From the NCBI RefSeq assembly GCF_012027305.1, contig NZ_SNUF01000002.1, positions 186,001 through 250,000 of the forward strand: 64,000 nt of DNA, written 5' to 3'. The notes beneath the pieces were generated by a model that was not told the DNA's origin, did no database searches, and worked only from the letters and a program-made list of their open reading frames with translations. Each line of letters opens with the position of its first letter. Position 1 is the stretch's first letter. The DNA is from Thermococcus sp. MAR1. GTDB lineage: Archaea; Methanobacteriota_B; Thermococci; Thermococcales; Thermococcaceae. The position numbers and the translations under genes were made by a program. Of the stretch, positions 28,141 to 36,875 are shown piece after piece.

Positions 28141-28252
28141 TCTATCACCTAACTTCATATCTGGGTTCGGAATTTAAACTTTTTGCTTGTTGGGGGTAAT
28201 GGAAGTACTTTCTATGATGTTTTACCCACGTTGCTGGGACAAGGGTTAGATA

Positions 28253-29383
28253 TCAAAGAAAATACTTTCTGTACAGTTCTTTTACCTCCTCCTCTCCAAC
28301 GCCCTTTATCAGCACCTTCCCGCTTTTGAAGACCACAACTTCCGCATCGCCATCCTTAAACCGGAGGGTGCCGTTTTTCATTGTGTATCCAATCCTGCGG
28401 GAGCTCAGTTTCATCGCGAGCTCCTCAAGGCTCAGCTTCTCAAGGGCGAGCCTGAACGCCCCGTCGCAGGTTTCCTCTATCTCCGCCCGCTTCCTCTTCA
28501 CTATCGGTGCCACGTCCCTGGCAACGCGCCTTGCGCTGAACAGCGTCAGCGGGTCCATCGTCCTGTAGATTGCGAGCTGGCAGCCGCTTATGCGGACGTC
28601 TATATACTTCTTCGCCCCCATTGCCGTTTTCAGATATTCCCTTATGCTCTCGGCCCTGTCAAAATCCAGCCCGGCTTTCTTAAGCCTCTCAACGTTCAGC
28701 TCGTGAATCGTCAGTGGCTGGAGCATCATCTCATCAATCCCGAGGGAAGCCGCCAACTCGGCTATCCTGGGTATGTCTTCGTCGTTTATACCTGGCATGA
28801 ATATCGTCCTTACAACCGAGCGGACGCTTTTATCTGAGCTGACTATTCTAAGGGCGTTCACGACTGCGTCGAAGGTGTCGGCGTTGGTTATCATCAAATG
28901 CTTCTCTCTCGTTGAAGCGTCGAGGCTTATCATTACCAGGTCGAAGTCGAGCTTCTCCCAGAGTTCCTCCGTCAAAAGCGAGCCGTTGGTCTGAAGGTCG
29001 AGCCTCGCCTCCGGAAACCTCTCTCTAAGCATCTTGTTCACTTCAACTATCCTTTTGCTGAGCAATGGCTCACCGTACTGGGAGACTGTTATGGCATACG
29101 GCCCCTCCCAGCCATAGTAGCCGGGCTTTGGAGCCTTCCCGAGCTTGACCGCGACGTTCGAGTAACAGAAGATGCAGTCGTGGTTGCAGGCTGGGGTTAG
29201 CTCATAGCTCGGGTGGTGAACGGGATTTGGGTTGCTTAAATCGAGCCCCTGACAGCCCTGACAGTGAGTGGGGAACCTTAAGTCCATCACGAACTCCTTT
29301 AAGAGCCTCGCCTCCTCGTTCTCAAGAATATGGGGCTCCACACCCATGCTCCTCGCGAACTCCTCCCAGCTCATCCGTTTCAT
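28253..29383 (-). CDS. Radical SAM protein with a TBP-like C-terminal segment
   Basis: 376 residues. The radical SAM cluster is CNHDCIFC (C-x4-C-x2-C pattern, about residue 65-72 of the chosen start). A further HCQGCQG Cys pair lies ~20 residues before it. The core includes YGEPLLSKRI and LQTNGSLL. The last ~50 residues (RIGYTMKNGTLRFKDGD...VVVFKSGKVLIKGV) resemble one half-repeat of the TBP fold. The substrate is unknown. I chose ATG 29383 with GGTGAGAG upstream; the longer open frame to 29530 would run into pyrK. Confidence 0.82.
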   Translation of the reverse strand: MKRMSWEEFARSMGVEPHILENEEARLLKEFVMDLRFPTHCQGCQGLDLSNPNPVHHPSYELTPACNHDCIFCYSNVAVKLGKAPKPGYYGWEGPYAITVSQYGEPLLSKRIVEVNKMLRERFPEARLDLQTNGSLLTEELWEKLDFDLVMISLDASTREKHLMITNADTFDAVVNALRIVSSDKSVRSVVRTIFMPGINDEDIPRIAELAASLGIDEMMLQPLTIHELNVERLKKAGLDFDRAESIREYLKTAMGAKKYIDVRISGCQLAIYRTMDPLTLFSARRVARDVAPIVKRKRAEIEETCDGAFRLALEKLSLEELAMKLSSRRIGYTMKNGTLRFKDGDAEVVVFKSGKVLIKGVGEEEVKELYRKYFL

Positions 29384-29430
29384 TCTCTCACCGGGGGAGG
29401 CAGAGAAAAGGGGTTTAAAAAGGTGATTGG

Positions 29431-30132
29431 TCAGAGCAGTCCCCTCAGCTGGAAGCCGCTGAAGACAGGGCCGTCCCTGCAGACGAGATACTTCCCGAGG
29501 TTGCAGGAGCCGCAGACGCCGATTCCGCACTTCATGTAGCGCTCAGCCGATATCTGGACGTTCTCGTAGTTCATAACTCTGAGTACCGCTTTCAGCATCG
29601 GCTCCGGGCCGCAGGCGTAGGCTTGGTCGAACTCGTTCTTTCTCTCCGCCAGCACATCGGTTGGAAAACCTTTCCTCCCGGCCGAGCCATCGTCGGTGGT
29701 GATTACCACCTCATCCACGTATTCTTCAATGTCCATCAGGGCCAGCTCTTCCTTCGAGCGGGCGCCGTAGATGAGCGTGATGCTTTCGAGATTCTTTGCC
29801 TCCTGCCTCGCGAAGGCATAGAGCGGTGGAATCCCTATGCCGCCGCCGACGAGGACCACTCGTTTCCCTTTCGGCTCGAAGCCCCTTCCGTACGGCCCGC
29901 GTATCCAGAGGTAATCGCCCTCAGCCAGCTCGAAGAGCCTTGAGGTGAAGGGGCCGACCCTCTTGACGACTATCAAATCCCCCCAGGCCAGGCTGAAGGG
30001 CTTCTCACCGACTCCGGGAAGCCATGCCATTATGAACTGTCCGGCATTGAATTCGAGCTTCTTATCGAAGCGGAAGGCCTTGACGTCCTTTGATACCTCC
30101 CAAACTTCCCTAAGCGCTACCATTTCCAGCAT
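29431..30132 (-). CDS. pyrK: Dihydroorotate dehydrogenase electron-transfer subunit
   Basis: 233 residues. A ferredoxin-reductase-like FAD domain (IRGPYGRGFEPKG, VVLVGGGIGIPPLYAFA) is followed by a C-terminal 2Fe-2S site, C-G-I-G-V-C-G-S-C plus a later Cys in LVCRDGPVF. PyrK passes electrons from dihydroorotate oxidation by PyrD to NAD+. The gene overlaps the 3' end of pyrC by ~23 bases, so pyrC-pyrK form an operon. PyrD is not in the window. The start could also be ATG 30123. Confidence 0.93.
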   Translation of the reverse strand: MLEMVALREVWEVSKDVKAFRFDKKLEFNAGQFIMAWLPGVGEKPFSLAWGDLIVVKRVGPFTSRLFELAEGDYLWIRGPYGRGFEPKGKRVVLVGGGIGIPPLYAFARQEAKNLESITLIYGARSKEELALMDIEEYVDEVVITTDDGSAGRKGFPTDVLAERKNEFDQAYACGPEPMLKAVLRVMNYENVQISAERYMKCGIGVCGSCNLGKYLVCRDGPVFSGFQLRGLL

Positions 30133-31342
30133 TTATCCTGACCCCCTCCGGCTTTCCCACGATCTCATCTTCCTCCATGACGACTTTTCCGCGAAGAATC
30201 GTCATTACCACTTTTCCCTTCAGTCTTCTGCCATTCCACGGGCTCCATTTTGCCTTCGTGTAGAACTCCTCCGGCTTAACGGTCCATTCCCTCTTGAGGT
30301 CTACCACGGTGAAGTCCGCGTCCTTTCCCACCTCGAACCCCTTGTTCGTTATTCCAAATATTTTAACTGGATTTGTGTGCATCTTCTCCACGATGTCGGA
30401 AAGCTCGAGCATCCCCCTGTTAATCGCGTCCAGAAGAAGGGCCACCTCAGTTTCCAGTCCGGGTATCCCTGCCGCGCCGGATTCCTTGTCCTCTGGCGTG
30501 TGGGGTGCGTGGTCGCTCGCTATTATTGGAATCCGGGAAAAGTTCCTCCAGAGTGTCCTTTGGTCTTCTTCGTCCCTCAGCGGGGGATAGACCTTGAGGA
30601 GCGGGTTCCTCTCGTAGTCCTTCTTCGTCAGGAAAAGGTGGTGGGGTGTAACCTCGAAGCTGACCCATGGGAGGTTCGCGGTCAGTACTGCATCTATTCC
30701 ACCGGCGGTGGAAACGTGGCAGATGTTAAGGGGCTTTCTGAATTTCTCGGCGGCTTTCAGGGCCAGTTTTATGGCTGTTATCTCGGCCTCTGGCGGTCTT
30801 TCAGGTTTTTTTCGAATTATTCCAGCGTCTTCAGCATGAACGCTTACAATTCCTGGGATACAGCGATAATCGCTCTCAAAATGCTCGGAGAAGAGACCTC
30901 CCGTCGAAGCGCCCATGAAGATCTTGTAGAAATCCGCGTTCACCCTTTCGGCCTCTGTGCAGTTGTCTCTGACGAGAAAGCTCAGGGCGTAGTCGGCGTA
31001 GGCCCTCCCTTCAAACAGCGCTTTCCTCCGTTCAAACATCTCAACGTTCAAAATGGGCGGCTGGGTGTTGGGCATGTCGAAGACGGTGGTTATTCCCCCG
31101 TGTAGGGCTGCCATCGTGCCGGTTTCAACGGTCTCTTTTTTTCTCTGGTCAAAATCCCTCAAGTGGACATGAACGTCTATGAGGCCTGGAAGGATGAGAT
31201 TCCCACGGCCAATTTTAATCCTTTCCTCTCCTTCCAATTCGCCGAGGGATATTCGAGAAATTTTCCCGCCAAGAATGCCTACGCTTCCTTCTATCACTTT
31301 CCCATCCTTTAAGAGCTTCCCTTTCAGGACAAGGTCGTACAT
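30110..31342 (-). CDS. pyrC: Dihydroorotase
   Basis: 410 residues of the amidohydrolase superfamily. The metal ligands HVHLRDF (~residues 58-64) and the later SVHAED, CHVSTAGG and SDHAPHT segments are present. It closes carbamoyl-aspartate to dihydroorotate in pyrimidine synthesis. The start ATG 31342 has a minus-strand TATA ACTTAAAATG at 31371-31380 upstream. It is first in an operon with pyrK. Confidence 0.96.
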   Translation of the reverse strand: MYDLVLKGKLLKDGKVIEGSVGILGGKISRISLGELEGEERIKIGRGNLILPGLIDVHVHLRDFDQRKKETVETGTMAALHGGITTVFDMPNTQPPILNVEMFERRKALFEGRAYADYALSFLVRDNCTEAERVNADFYKIFMGASTGGLFSEHFESDYRCIPGIVSVHAEDAGIIRKKPERPPEAEITAIKLALKAAEKFRKPLNICHVSTAGGIDAVLTANLPWVSFEVTPHHLFLTKKDYERNPLLKVYPPLRDEEDQRTLWRNFSRIPIIASDHAPHTPEDKESGAAGIPGLETEVALLLDAINRGMLELSDIVEKMHTNPVKIFGITNKGFEVGKDADFTVVDLKREWTVKPEEFYTKAKWSPWNGRRLKGKVVMTILRGKVVMEEDEIVGKPEGVRINAGNGSA

Positions 31343-31614
31343 AGCGCCCGCACTGGAATGGATACTAGCCCATTTTAAGTTTTTTGCATGGGTGCTCCTA
31401 TGGAGTGATGCGGAACTGACCGCTAACGATTTTTGGGGCTTTCCCCAACCCTCTACCGTCCTAACATCGCCCTATCCGTTATGTTTACTGGACATTGGAC
31501 AATTATGCCGTTTTTAACAACGCAATGCAATGATGAACATGTCAAACCTCTATACTTGGGTAATAGTGGCTCGTGGTGGCTCTGTTAAGCACACTACTTT
31601 TACAAGAACGTAAC

Positions 31615-31625
31615 CCTTAAATAGG
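31615..31625 (+). promoter_or_regulatory. TATA box of the ABC transporter operon
   Basis: CCTTAAATAGG, with the predicted start of transcription near 31650 and a leader of ~50 bases ending in GGAGG before ATG 31701. Confidence 0.55.
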
Positions 31626-31663
31626 CTTTCAATGTATATCTTCATGCCATTATACACCATATG

Positions 31664-31677
31664 TGGCAACATTGCCA
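31664..31677 (+). promoter_or_regulatory. Palindrome in the transporter leader
   Basis: TGGCAA-CA-TTGCCA, perfect 6-bp arms, just downstream of the expected transcription start and ahead of the Shine-Dalgarno (31684-31690). Its position fits a roadblock operator or an mRNA hairpin. Confidence 0.45.
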
Positions 31678-31700
31678 AAAAGTGAAGGAGGCAGTGGAGT

Positions 31701-34157
31701 ATGAAGAAGGCTTTGGGATTGTTTATTATGGGTTTGATGTTGTTTAGTATTTTTGCCGTGCACCCAGTAAGCGCAGCGGACTACACTCCAAAGGACATTC
31801 CGCTGAATAGCGATGAGGCCAAGGCCCGTTTCAAGGCCGACCTCCAGTGGTACCTCAAGTACGGCCACTTCGTCATCAGCAACGGTCCGTACATGCTCGT
31901 CATGTACTCCCCGGAGAACCTCTACCTCAAGCTTGAGAAGTTCACCGGCCCGAGGAAGATATTCACCGACACTCTCCCGAAGGACGGTTACGCCGACGTT
32001 ATAGAGTACCAGGGTGTCCAGAACCCTGAGAACGTTATCCTCCAGATCGCCAAGGGTGAGTACGACCTCGGTATGTTCTCGTTCCCGGCTGGAAAGTACC
32101 AGGGTCTTGGTGAGGATGTTCTTGCCAACCTCAACCTGTACAAGAGTGCCAGCTCCTACAACGAGCTGACCTTCAACACCTACCACGACCCGGACAAGGA
32201 CGCTCCGATCGTCACCGTTGGTGACAAGGTTTACTTCAACCCGTTCGCCATCAGGCAGGTCAGGTTCGCCATGAACTGGCTCATCAGCAGGGACTACATC
32301 GTCCAGAACATCTACCAGGGTAGCGGCGCTCCAATGCTCGGCTGCATAAGGCCCAGCCACCCGGCCGACAAGTACTTCGAGCCGGTTTACAAGGCCCTCG
32401 GCCTCACCGGTGCAGGCAACGAGGAGCTTGCCCTCAAGCTTATAGCCGATGCCATGCAGAAGGCCGCTCAGGAGGTTGCCAAGTACGGCCACACCCTCGA
32501 GAAGAAGGAGGGAATGTGGTACTTCGATGGCGAGCCGGTTACCATCAAGTTCATCATCCGTATCGAGGATGAGAGGCACGAGATTGGTCTCTACGTCGCC
32601 GACCTGCTTGAGAAGAAGGTCGGCTTCAAGGTTGACAGGCTTGAGTGGGACAGGCAGAAGGCTGGCCAGGTTGTCTTCGCCAAGCCGCCGAGCAACTACG
32701 AGTGGAACATCTACACCGGCGGATGGGGTACCAGCGGTATTCCGAGCGTCTGGATTGACGATTACACCGCCTGGTTCTACGCCGCCTGGTACGGATACGT
32801 TCCGGGAGCAGTTGATCCGAAGCACATCAACACCGTCACCGTTGAGGACGCCCTCAAGTACCTGGGCGACGGCGACGCTAACGCAGGCCTCCAGAAGATT
32901 GGAACCCTCTACTACAAGAGCGCTGACAGCCTTGGCCCGATGCTCAAGTGGACCGAGGAGGAGCTCACCTACCTGCTGACCTACTTCACCACCAAGGGAG
33001 CCAAGGGCACCCCGTACATCCACGACGACCTCATCCCGGACGAGCAGATCAAGATAACCACCGCGGACCAGTACTGGGACCTCCAGAAGATAAGCATGCT
33101 CATCGGTATCCTCGAGAGCGAGAGGGTCTTCCTCATCGAGACCTGGGAGTTCTACCCGGCCAACAAGCAGAGGGTTACCAGCATCAAGCCCGAGGCCAGC
33201 ACCGGTATCGGCCAGCGCTGGAGCATAATGACCGCTGAGACCCCTGACAAGCACCTTAAGATCGCCCAGTTCGCCTCAACCGGTGCCATGTTCATGAGCG
33301 CCTTCAACCCGGTTGGCGGTCTGAGCGACGTTTACTCCGTTAGGGTCTGGAACCTCATCAGGGACTACGGTGCCACCACCAACTTCGACGGTATCGTCAG
33401 CCCGTACAGGTGCAAGTGGGAGCTCGATCGCGGTCACTTCACCGTTCCGGACGACGCCGTCATCTACAACCAGACCCAGGGATGGATTGCCGCCAACGCT
33501 GGTAAAGAGGCCGTCGTTAAGGTCAAGGTCACCTGCGACTTCGGCGAGTGGCACAACGGCGTTAAGGGCAACATCGACGACCTCAAGTACTACATAGCCT
33601 TCCTCTACACCTGGGCCTACCAGGACGGTGCCGACGACCCGTACTACGACAGCTCACTCGGTGGAACCGCTGGAACGCTCTCCAACATCCTCGGCTGGCA
33701 GTGGACCGATGACGGCTACATCGTCTACGGTACCTACGAGCACCCGCTCGCCGACGACATGACGGCTGGCTTCTACGTGTTCTACCCGCAGCTCCCGTGG
33801 GAGCTCTACTGGGCCATGGGCGAGCTCGTCGCCAAGAGCAAGGAGTACGGCATTGACAAGACCTACTCCTTCAGCAGCGGTGCCGAGGGAGTCCTCTGGC
33901 TCGACCTCCTCACCAAGGAGCACGTTGACGACCTCGCCAACGTCATGCTCAAGATCTCGGGCCTCACCTGGGACGACATAACCAAGACCACCACGACCAC
34001 CCAGCCGCCCACCACGACCACCAGCAGCCCGAGCGAAACCACCACGACCACCAGCCAGCCACCGCAGGGTGGAGGCAACACGACCACCTACGTCATCGTC
34101 GGCCTGGTGATAATCATCATCGCCGCGGCCGCCTGGTACTTCACCAAGAAGAAGTGA
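31701..34157 (+). CDS. Extracellular solute-binding protein of an Opp-type ABC transporter
   Basis: 818 residues. A signal peptide (cut near VSAADY, ~residue 26) precedes a class-5 peptide-type binding protein. At ~765-795 is a Thr/Ser/Pro linker, then a membrane helix (TYVIVGLVIIIIAAAAWYF) and Lys-rich end, so the protein is tethered by its C-terminus. The ligand may be oligopeptides or, as for the related P. furiosus cellobiose system, oligosaccharides; the sequence alone does not decide. Strong codon bias and its own T-rich 3' end suggest high expression. A long antisense frame over it is a shadow. Confidence 0.93.
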   Translation: MKKALGLFIMGLMLFSIFAVHPVSAADYTPKDIPLNSDEAKARFKADLQWYLKYGHFVISNGPYMLVMYSPENLYLKLEKFTGPRKIFTDTLPKDGYADVIEYQGVQNPENVILQIAKGEYDLGMFSFPAGKYQGLGEDVLANLNLYKSASSYNELTFNTYHDPDKDAPIVTVGDKVYFNPFAIRQVRFAMNWLISRDYIVQNIYQGSGAPMLGCIRPSHPADKYFEPVYKALGLTGAGNEELALKLIADAMQKAAQEVAKYGHTLEKKEGMWYFDGEPVTIKFIIRIEDERHEIGLYVADLLEKKVGFKVDRLEWDRQKAGQVVFAKPPSNYEWNIYTGGWGTSGIPSVWIDDYTAWFYAAWYGYVPGAVDPKHINTVTVEDALKYLGDGDANAGLQKIGTLYYKSADSLGPMLKWTEEELTYLLTYFTTKGAKGTPYIHDDLIPDEQIKITTADQYWDLQKISMLIGILESERVFLIETWEFYPANKQRVTSIKPEASTGIGQRWSIMTAETPDKHLKIAQFASTGAMFMSAFNPVGGLSDVYSVRVWNLIRDYGATTNFDGIVSPYRCKWELDRGHFTVPDDAVIYNQTQGWIAANAGKEAVVKVKVTCDFGEWHNGVKGNIDDLKYYIAFLYTWAYQDGADDPYYDSSLGGTAGTLSNILGWQWTDDGYIVYGTYEHPLADDMTAGFYVFYPQLPWELYWAMGELVAKSKEYGIDKTYSFSSGAEGVLWLDLLTKEHVDDLANVMLKISGLTWDDITKTTTTTQPPTTTTSSPSETTTTTSQPPQGGGNTTTYVIVGLVIIIIAAAAWYFTKKK

Positions 34158-34167
34158 AGTAGTTTCG

Positions 34168-34193
34168 TTCTTTCCCCTCTTTTTTGAAATTTT
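34168..34193 (+). terminator. T-rich region after the binding-protein gene
   Basis: TTCTTTCCCCTCTTTTTTG and further T-runs lie just after the stop and before a separate promoter for the permeases, so the binding-protein transcript probably ends here in part. Confidence 0.5.
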
Positions 34194-34228
34194 GCCCGCG
34201 TTTCTGACGGTTCTTTCCAGGCTTCATA

Positions 34229-34259
34229 GTGCACTTCTATGAAAATGTGCACATCTATG
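34229..34259 (+). promoter_or_regulatory. Paired 13-bp direct repeats upstream of the oppB promoter
   Basis: GTGCACTTCTATG (34229-34241) and GTGCACATCTATG (34247-34259) differ at one base and are spaced 18 bp. The first also forms part of an inverted repeat CATAG-N7-CTATG (34225-34241). They end seven bases before the TATA box, where an activator or a BRE-blocking repressor would bind. Confidence 0.55.
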
Positions 34260-34265
34260 CAGTAA

Positions 34266-34276
34266 GATATATAAAG
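34266..34276 (+). promoter_or_regulatory. TATA box for the permease/ATPase genes
   Basis: GATATATAAAG, with a start of transcription expected near 34300 and GTGGGGGTGG before ATG 34338. Confidence 0.6.
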
Positions 34277-34337
34277 CCAGTTTTACAATGCTGAAAAAGA
34301 TACATTAAACACGAGCAACCTACGTGGGGGTGGAAAA

Positions 34338-35393
34338 ATGGGGTATCTGAAGTATCTGGTGTTTAGGATCCTGAACGCCATTCTCGTTCTGCTTATAGTG
34401 ACGTTTATTATCTCGGCACTCTTCGTTAAGGTTGCCGAGGAGAGCAACAGATCAAAGATGTACGAGGAACTGATGATGTGGGAAAGGACAGAGGGTGCTA
34501 AAATCAAGCAGAGTCAAGGTTTGGAGGCCTTTGAACAGGCCAAGGCCGCAAAGCAGGCATCTCTTGAGGAGAAATACGAGCTGAACATCCCCTACTGGCA
34601 GAAAGTTTACAAGAAGGCTTTGCGTACATTGCGGCTGGACTTTGGAACGACGAGCATGCCAATCTTTGGAACCAACAACGTCTCGGACATTATCAAGGTC
34701 GCCGTTCCCAGGAGCATCCTCCTGTTCACGACGGCGACGATAATAGTCATCATACTCGGTATCTTCCTTGGAGTCAGGGCGGCAAGACAGGCGGGCAGCG
34801 TCTTCGACAGGGGATTGTCCATCTTCGCGCTGCTCACCTACAGTCTGCCGATGTGGTGGACCGGAATGATGTTCCTCCTGATATTCGCCTTCAAGCTCGG
34901 CTGGTTCCCGCTCAGTTCAATGTTCGACCCACAGCTCACCGGCTGGGCCCACGTTAAGGATGTCCTATGGAAGCTCGCCCTTCCGGTGTTCACCTACGTC
35001 TTCGTTGTGTTCGGCGGTTGGGCATGGACGACCAGGAACATCATGATAGGAACCCTCCAGGAGGACTTCATCATGGCCGCCAAGGCCAAGGGTGTCCCCG
35101 AACACAAGATCATCTACGGCCACGCCCTCCGCGCGGCAGCGCCGCCGATAGTCACCATGATCATCTTCGCCCTCCTCGGTTCGCTCGGAGGTGCTATCAT
35201 CAGTGAGCTCGTCTTCAACTACCCCGGAATGGGCAGGCTCTACTGGGTCGCCCTCCAGCAGAACGAGACCAACCTCCTCATAGGGCTGACGTACTTCTTC
35301 ACCGTGCTCTACCTGACGGGAGTGGTCCTCGCGGACATGATCTACGGATTCCTCGACCCGCGTGTCAAGGTCGGTGCTTCCGCCAAGATGTGA
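34338..35393 (+). CDS. ABC transporter permease, OppB/DppB type
   Basis: 351 residues, six membrane helices. The outer loop after helix 1 (~residues 30-95) is Glu/Lys-rich. The cytoplasmic EAA-like loop is DFIMAAKAKGVPEHKIIYGHALRAAAPPIV in pattern. It ends DMIYGFLDPRVK as normal OppB does. It is the intact reference for the two orphan OppB genes at 22040 and 27135. It starts a co-directional set of four genes with gaps of only 10-12 bases. Confidence 0.95.
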   Translation: MGYLKYLVFRILNAILVLLIVTFIISALFVKVAEESNRSKMYEELMMWERTEGAKIKQSQGLEAFEQAKAAKQASLEEKYELNIPYWQKVYKKALRTLRLDFGTTSMPIFGTNNVSDIIKVAVPRSILLFTTATIIVIILGIFLGVRAARQAGSVFDRGLSIFALLTYSLPMWWTGMMFLLIFAFKLGWFPLSSMFDPQLTGWAHVKDVLWKLALPVFTYVFVVFGGWAWTTRNIMIGTLQEDFIMAAKAKGVPEHKIIYGHALRAAAPPIVTMIIFALLGSLGGAIISELVFNYPGMGRLYWVALQQNETNLLIGLTYFFTVLYLTGVVLADMIYGFLDPRVKVGASAKM

Positions 35394-35404
35394 GGTGATT
35401 CGCT

Positions 35405-36865
35405 ATGAGATGGGTCGACGTCAAAGAAGGATTTAAGGAATTCCTTGAAGAGTTTAAGAGGGAGAAGACCGGCATAGCCGGTGTTATTCTCCTCATCATC
35501 CTTGTCTTGGTTGCACTCACGGCCCCCTACACGACTATGCCCAACCTCCCCGAGAAGTGGAGAAGCTCCGCCTACTGGGAGGACAACCCAAAGAACGTTC
35601 CTCCGAGCTGGTACAACATGTTCACCTCCCAGAAGCTCGTTCCACAGGAGGTTTACTACGCCAACGACCTCAAGATCAGCCACCCGAGCGACACAGTGAC
35701 CATAGTTGAGGCGGATTACCAGTTCCCCGATGGTTATATCCTCGGTCCCCAGGGAATCATTATCAGGGGTCTGAACGTCACGCTGAACGCTCCATCCCAA
35801 GTACCGACGATGGACATATACCTCCTGAGACCCGACGGGAAGAGCATTCCCCTTCTCAAAAACAAGCAGCTCAGCTCCGGCACCACGATCTCCATAGGTA
35901 GGGACAGCACAATCTCGACCAATGTGTACATCTGGCTCGTGAACGTTACTGAGGGCAGGGAGATAACTATGTTCGAGGTTCCCCTTGAGACGATCCTCAT
36001 CAGCGACATGGTCGCCCCGATGTTCGCCAAGGTCGAGCCGGGCATGAACGTGAGCGATATCATAGGCAACCCACAGCCGCTCAACGGCCAGTACAAGCTC
36101 ATAATGAAGATCAACAACCCCGCTCCAAAGCAGAACCAGGTTATCTACGACAACCTCAAGGTCACCTTCCTCGGAAGAAGCTACGGGACTATGGGTACCG
36201 ACTACCTGGGAAGGGATCTCTGGGCAGGAATCATCTGGGGTAGCAGGGTCTCCCTGACAATCGGTGTCCTCGTCTCGGTTCTCAGCACCATAATCGGTCT
36301 CGTTTACGGAGTCACCAGTGCCTACCTGGGAGGAAACGCCGACGAGTTCATGATGCGTATCAACGAAATATTCGCTTCAATACCGAGCCTGCCGATACTT
36401 ATCCTCATAGGAGCCACTCTGGGACACGTCACCCTATGGTTCATAGTCGTACTGCTGGTCATATTCGGATGGATGGGAATAGCAAGGATTGCGAGAAGTA
36501 TGGCACTCCAGATCAAGGAGCAGACGTACATCGAGGCGGCGAGAGCCCTCGGTGCCGGCAACGGAAGGATAATCTTCAAGCACATTCTCCCACAGCTGCT
36601 CCCGTACGCCTTTGCTGTCATAGCCCTCAGCGTTCCGGGCGCGGTTATAGCAGAGGCTTCACTGAGCTTCCTCGGTATAGGTGACCCGAGCGCAGTAACC
36701 TGGGGACAGATACTCAACGCGGCCCAGGCGCAGTCGGCGACGACCAAGGGCTACTGGTGGTGGGTCCTTCCACCCGGGCTTGGAATCGCTGTCGTCGGCC
36801 TTACCTTCGTGCTGATAGGTACGGCCCTCGATAAGATACTCAACCCGAGGCTCAGGAGGCTGTGA
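35405..36865 (+). CDS. ABC transporter permease, OppC/DppC type, with large outer domain
   Basis: 486 residues, well over the ~300 of bacterial OppC. After helix 1 (~residues 22-42) about 210 residues lie outside the cell, beginning with the motif YWEDNPKNVPPSWYN and rich in beta strands and sequons. Then come the OppC signature MGTDYLGRDLWAG, five helices and the coupling loop EAARALGAGNGRIIFKHILPQ. The same outer domain occurs in the two orphan OppC genes of this window. It may help to dock the tethered binding protein. Confidence 0.95.
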   Translation: MRWVDVKEGFKEFLEEFKREKTGIAGVILLIILVLVALTAPYTTMPNLPEKWRSSAYWEDNPKNVPPSWYNMFTSQKLVPQEVYYANDLKISHPSDTVTIVEADYQFPDGYILGPQGIIIRGLNVTLNAPSQVPTMDIYLLRPDGKSIPLLKNKQLSSGTTISIGRDSTISTNVYIWLVNVTEGREITMFEVPLETILISDMVAPMFAKVEPGMNVSDIIGNPQPLNGQYKLIMKINNPAPKQNQVIYDNLKVTFLGRSYGTMGTDYLGRDLWAGIIWGSRVSLTIGVLVSVLSTIIGLVYGVTSAYLGGNADEFMMRINEIFASIPSLPILILIGATLGHVTLWFIVVLLVIFGWMGIARIARSMALQIKEQTYIEAARALGAGNGRIIFKHILPQLLPYAFAVIALSVPGAVIAEASLSFLGIGDPSAVTWGQILNAAQAQSATTKGYWWWVLPPGLGIAVVGLTFVLIGTALDKILNPRLRRL

Positions 36866-36875
36866 GGTGGTATAA

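Larger units (their letters stand above)
31343..31700. other. Intergenic region between pyrC and the opp operon
   Basis: 358 bases, no credible gene. On the minus side is the pyrC promoter (31371-31380). A perfect hairpin TTGGGG-CTTT-CCCCAA lies at 31433-31448. On the plus side are the TATA element at 31615-31625 and the palindrome at 31664-31677 that belong to the transporter operon. The 31450-31600 stretch shows nothing I can name. Confidence 0.55.

Noticed and set aside
29945-31105. A 386-codon plus-strand frame opposite pyrC and pyrK
   Set aside because: Both minus-strand genes are secure by their motifs; this frame has no motif of its own.
31650-33254. A 534-codon open frame antisense to the binding-protein gene
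   Set aside because: It mirrors the codon bias of the strong plus-strand gene, is rich in Val/Leu/Glu/Gly from antisense codons, and has no ribosome site or family motif.
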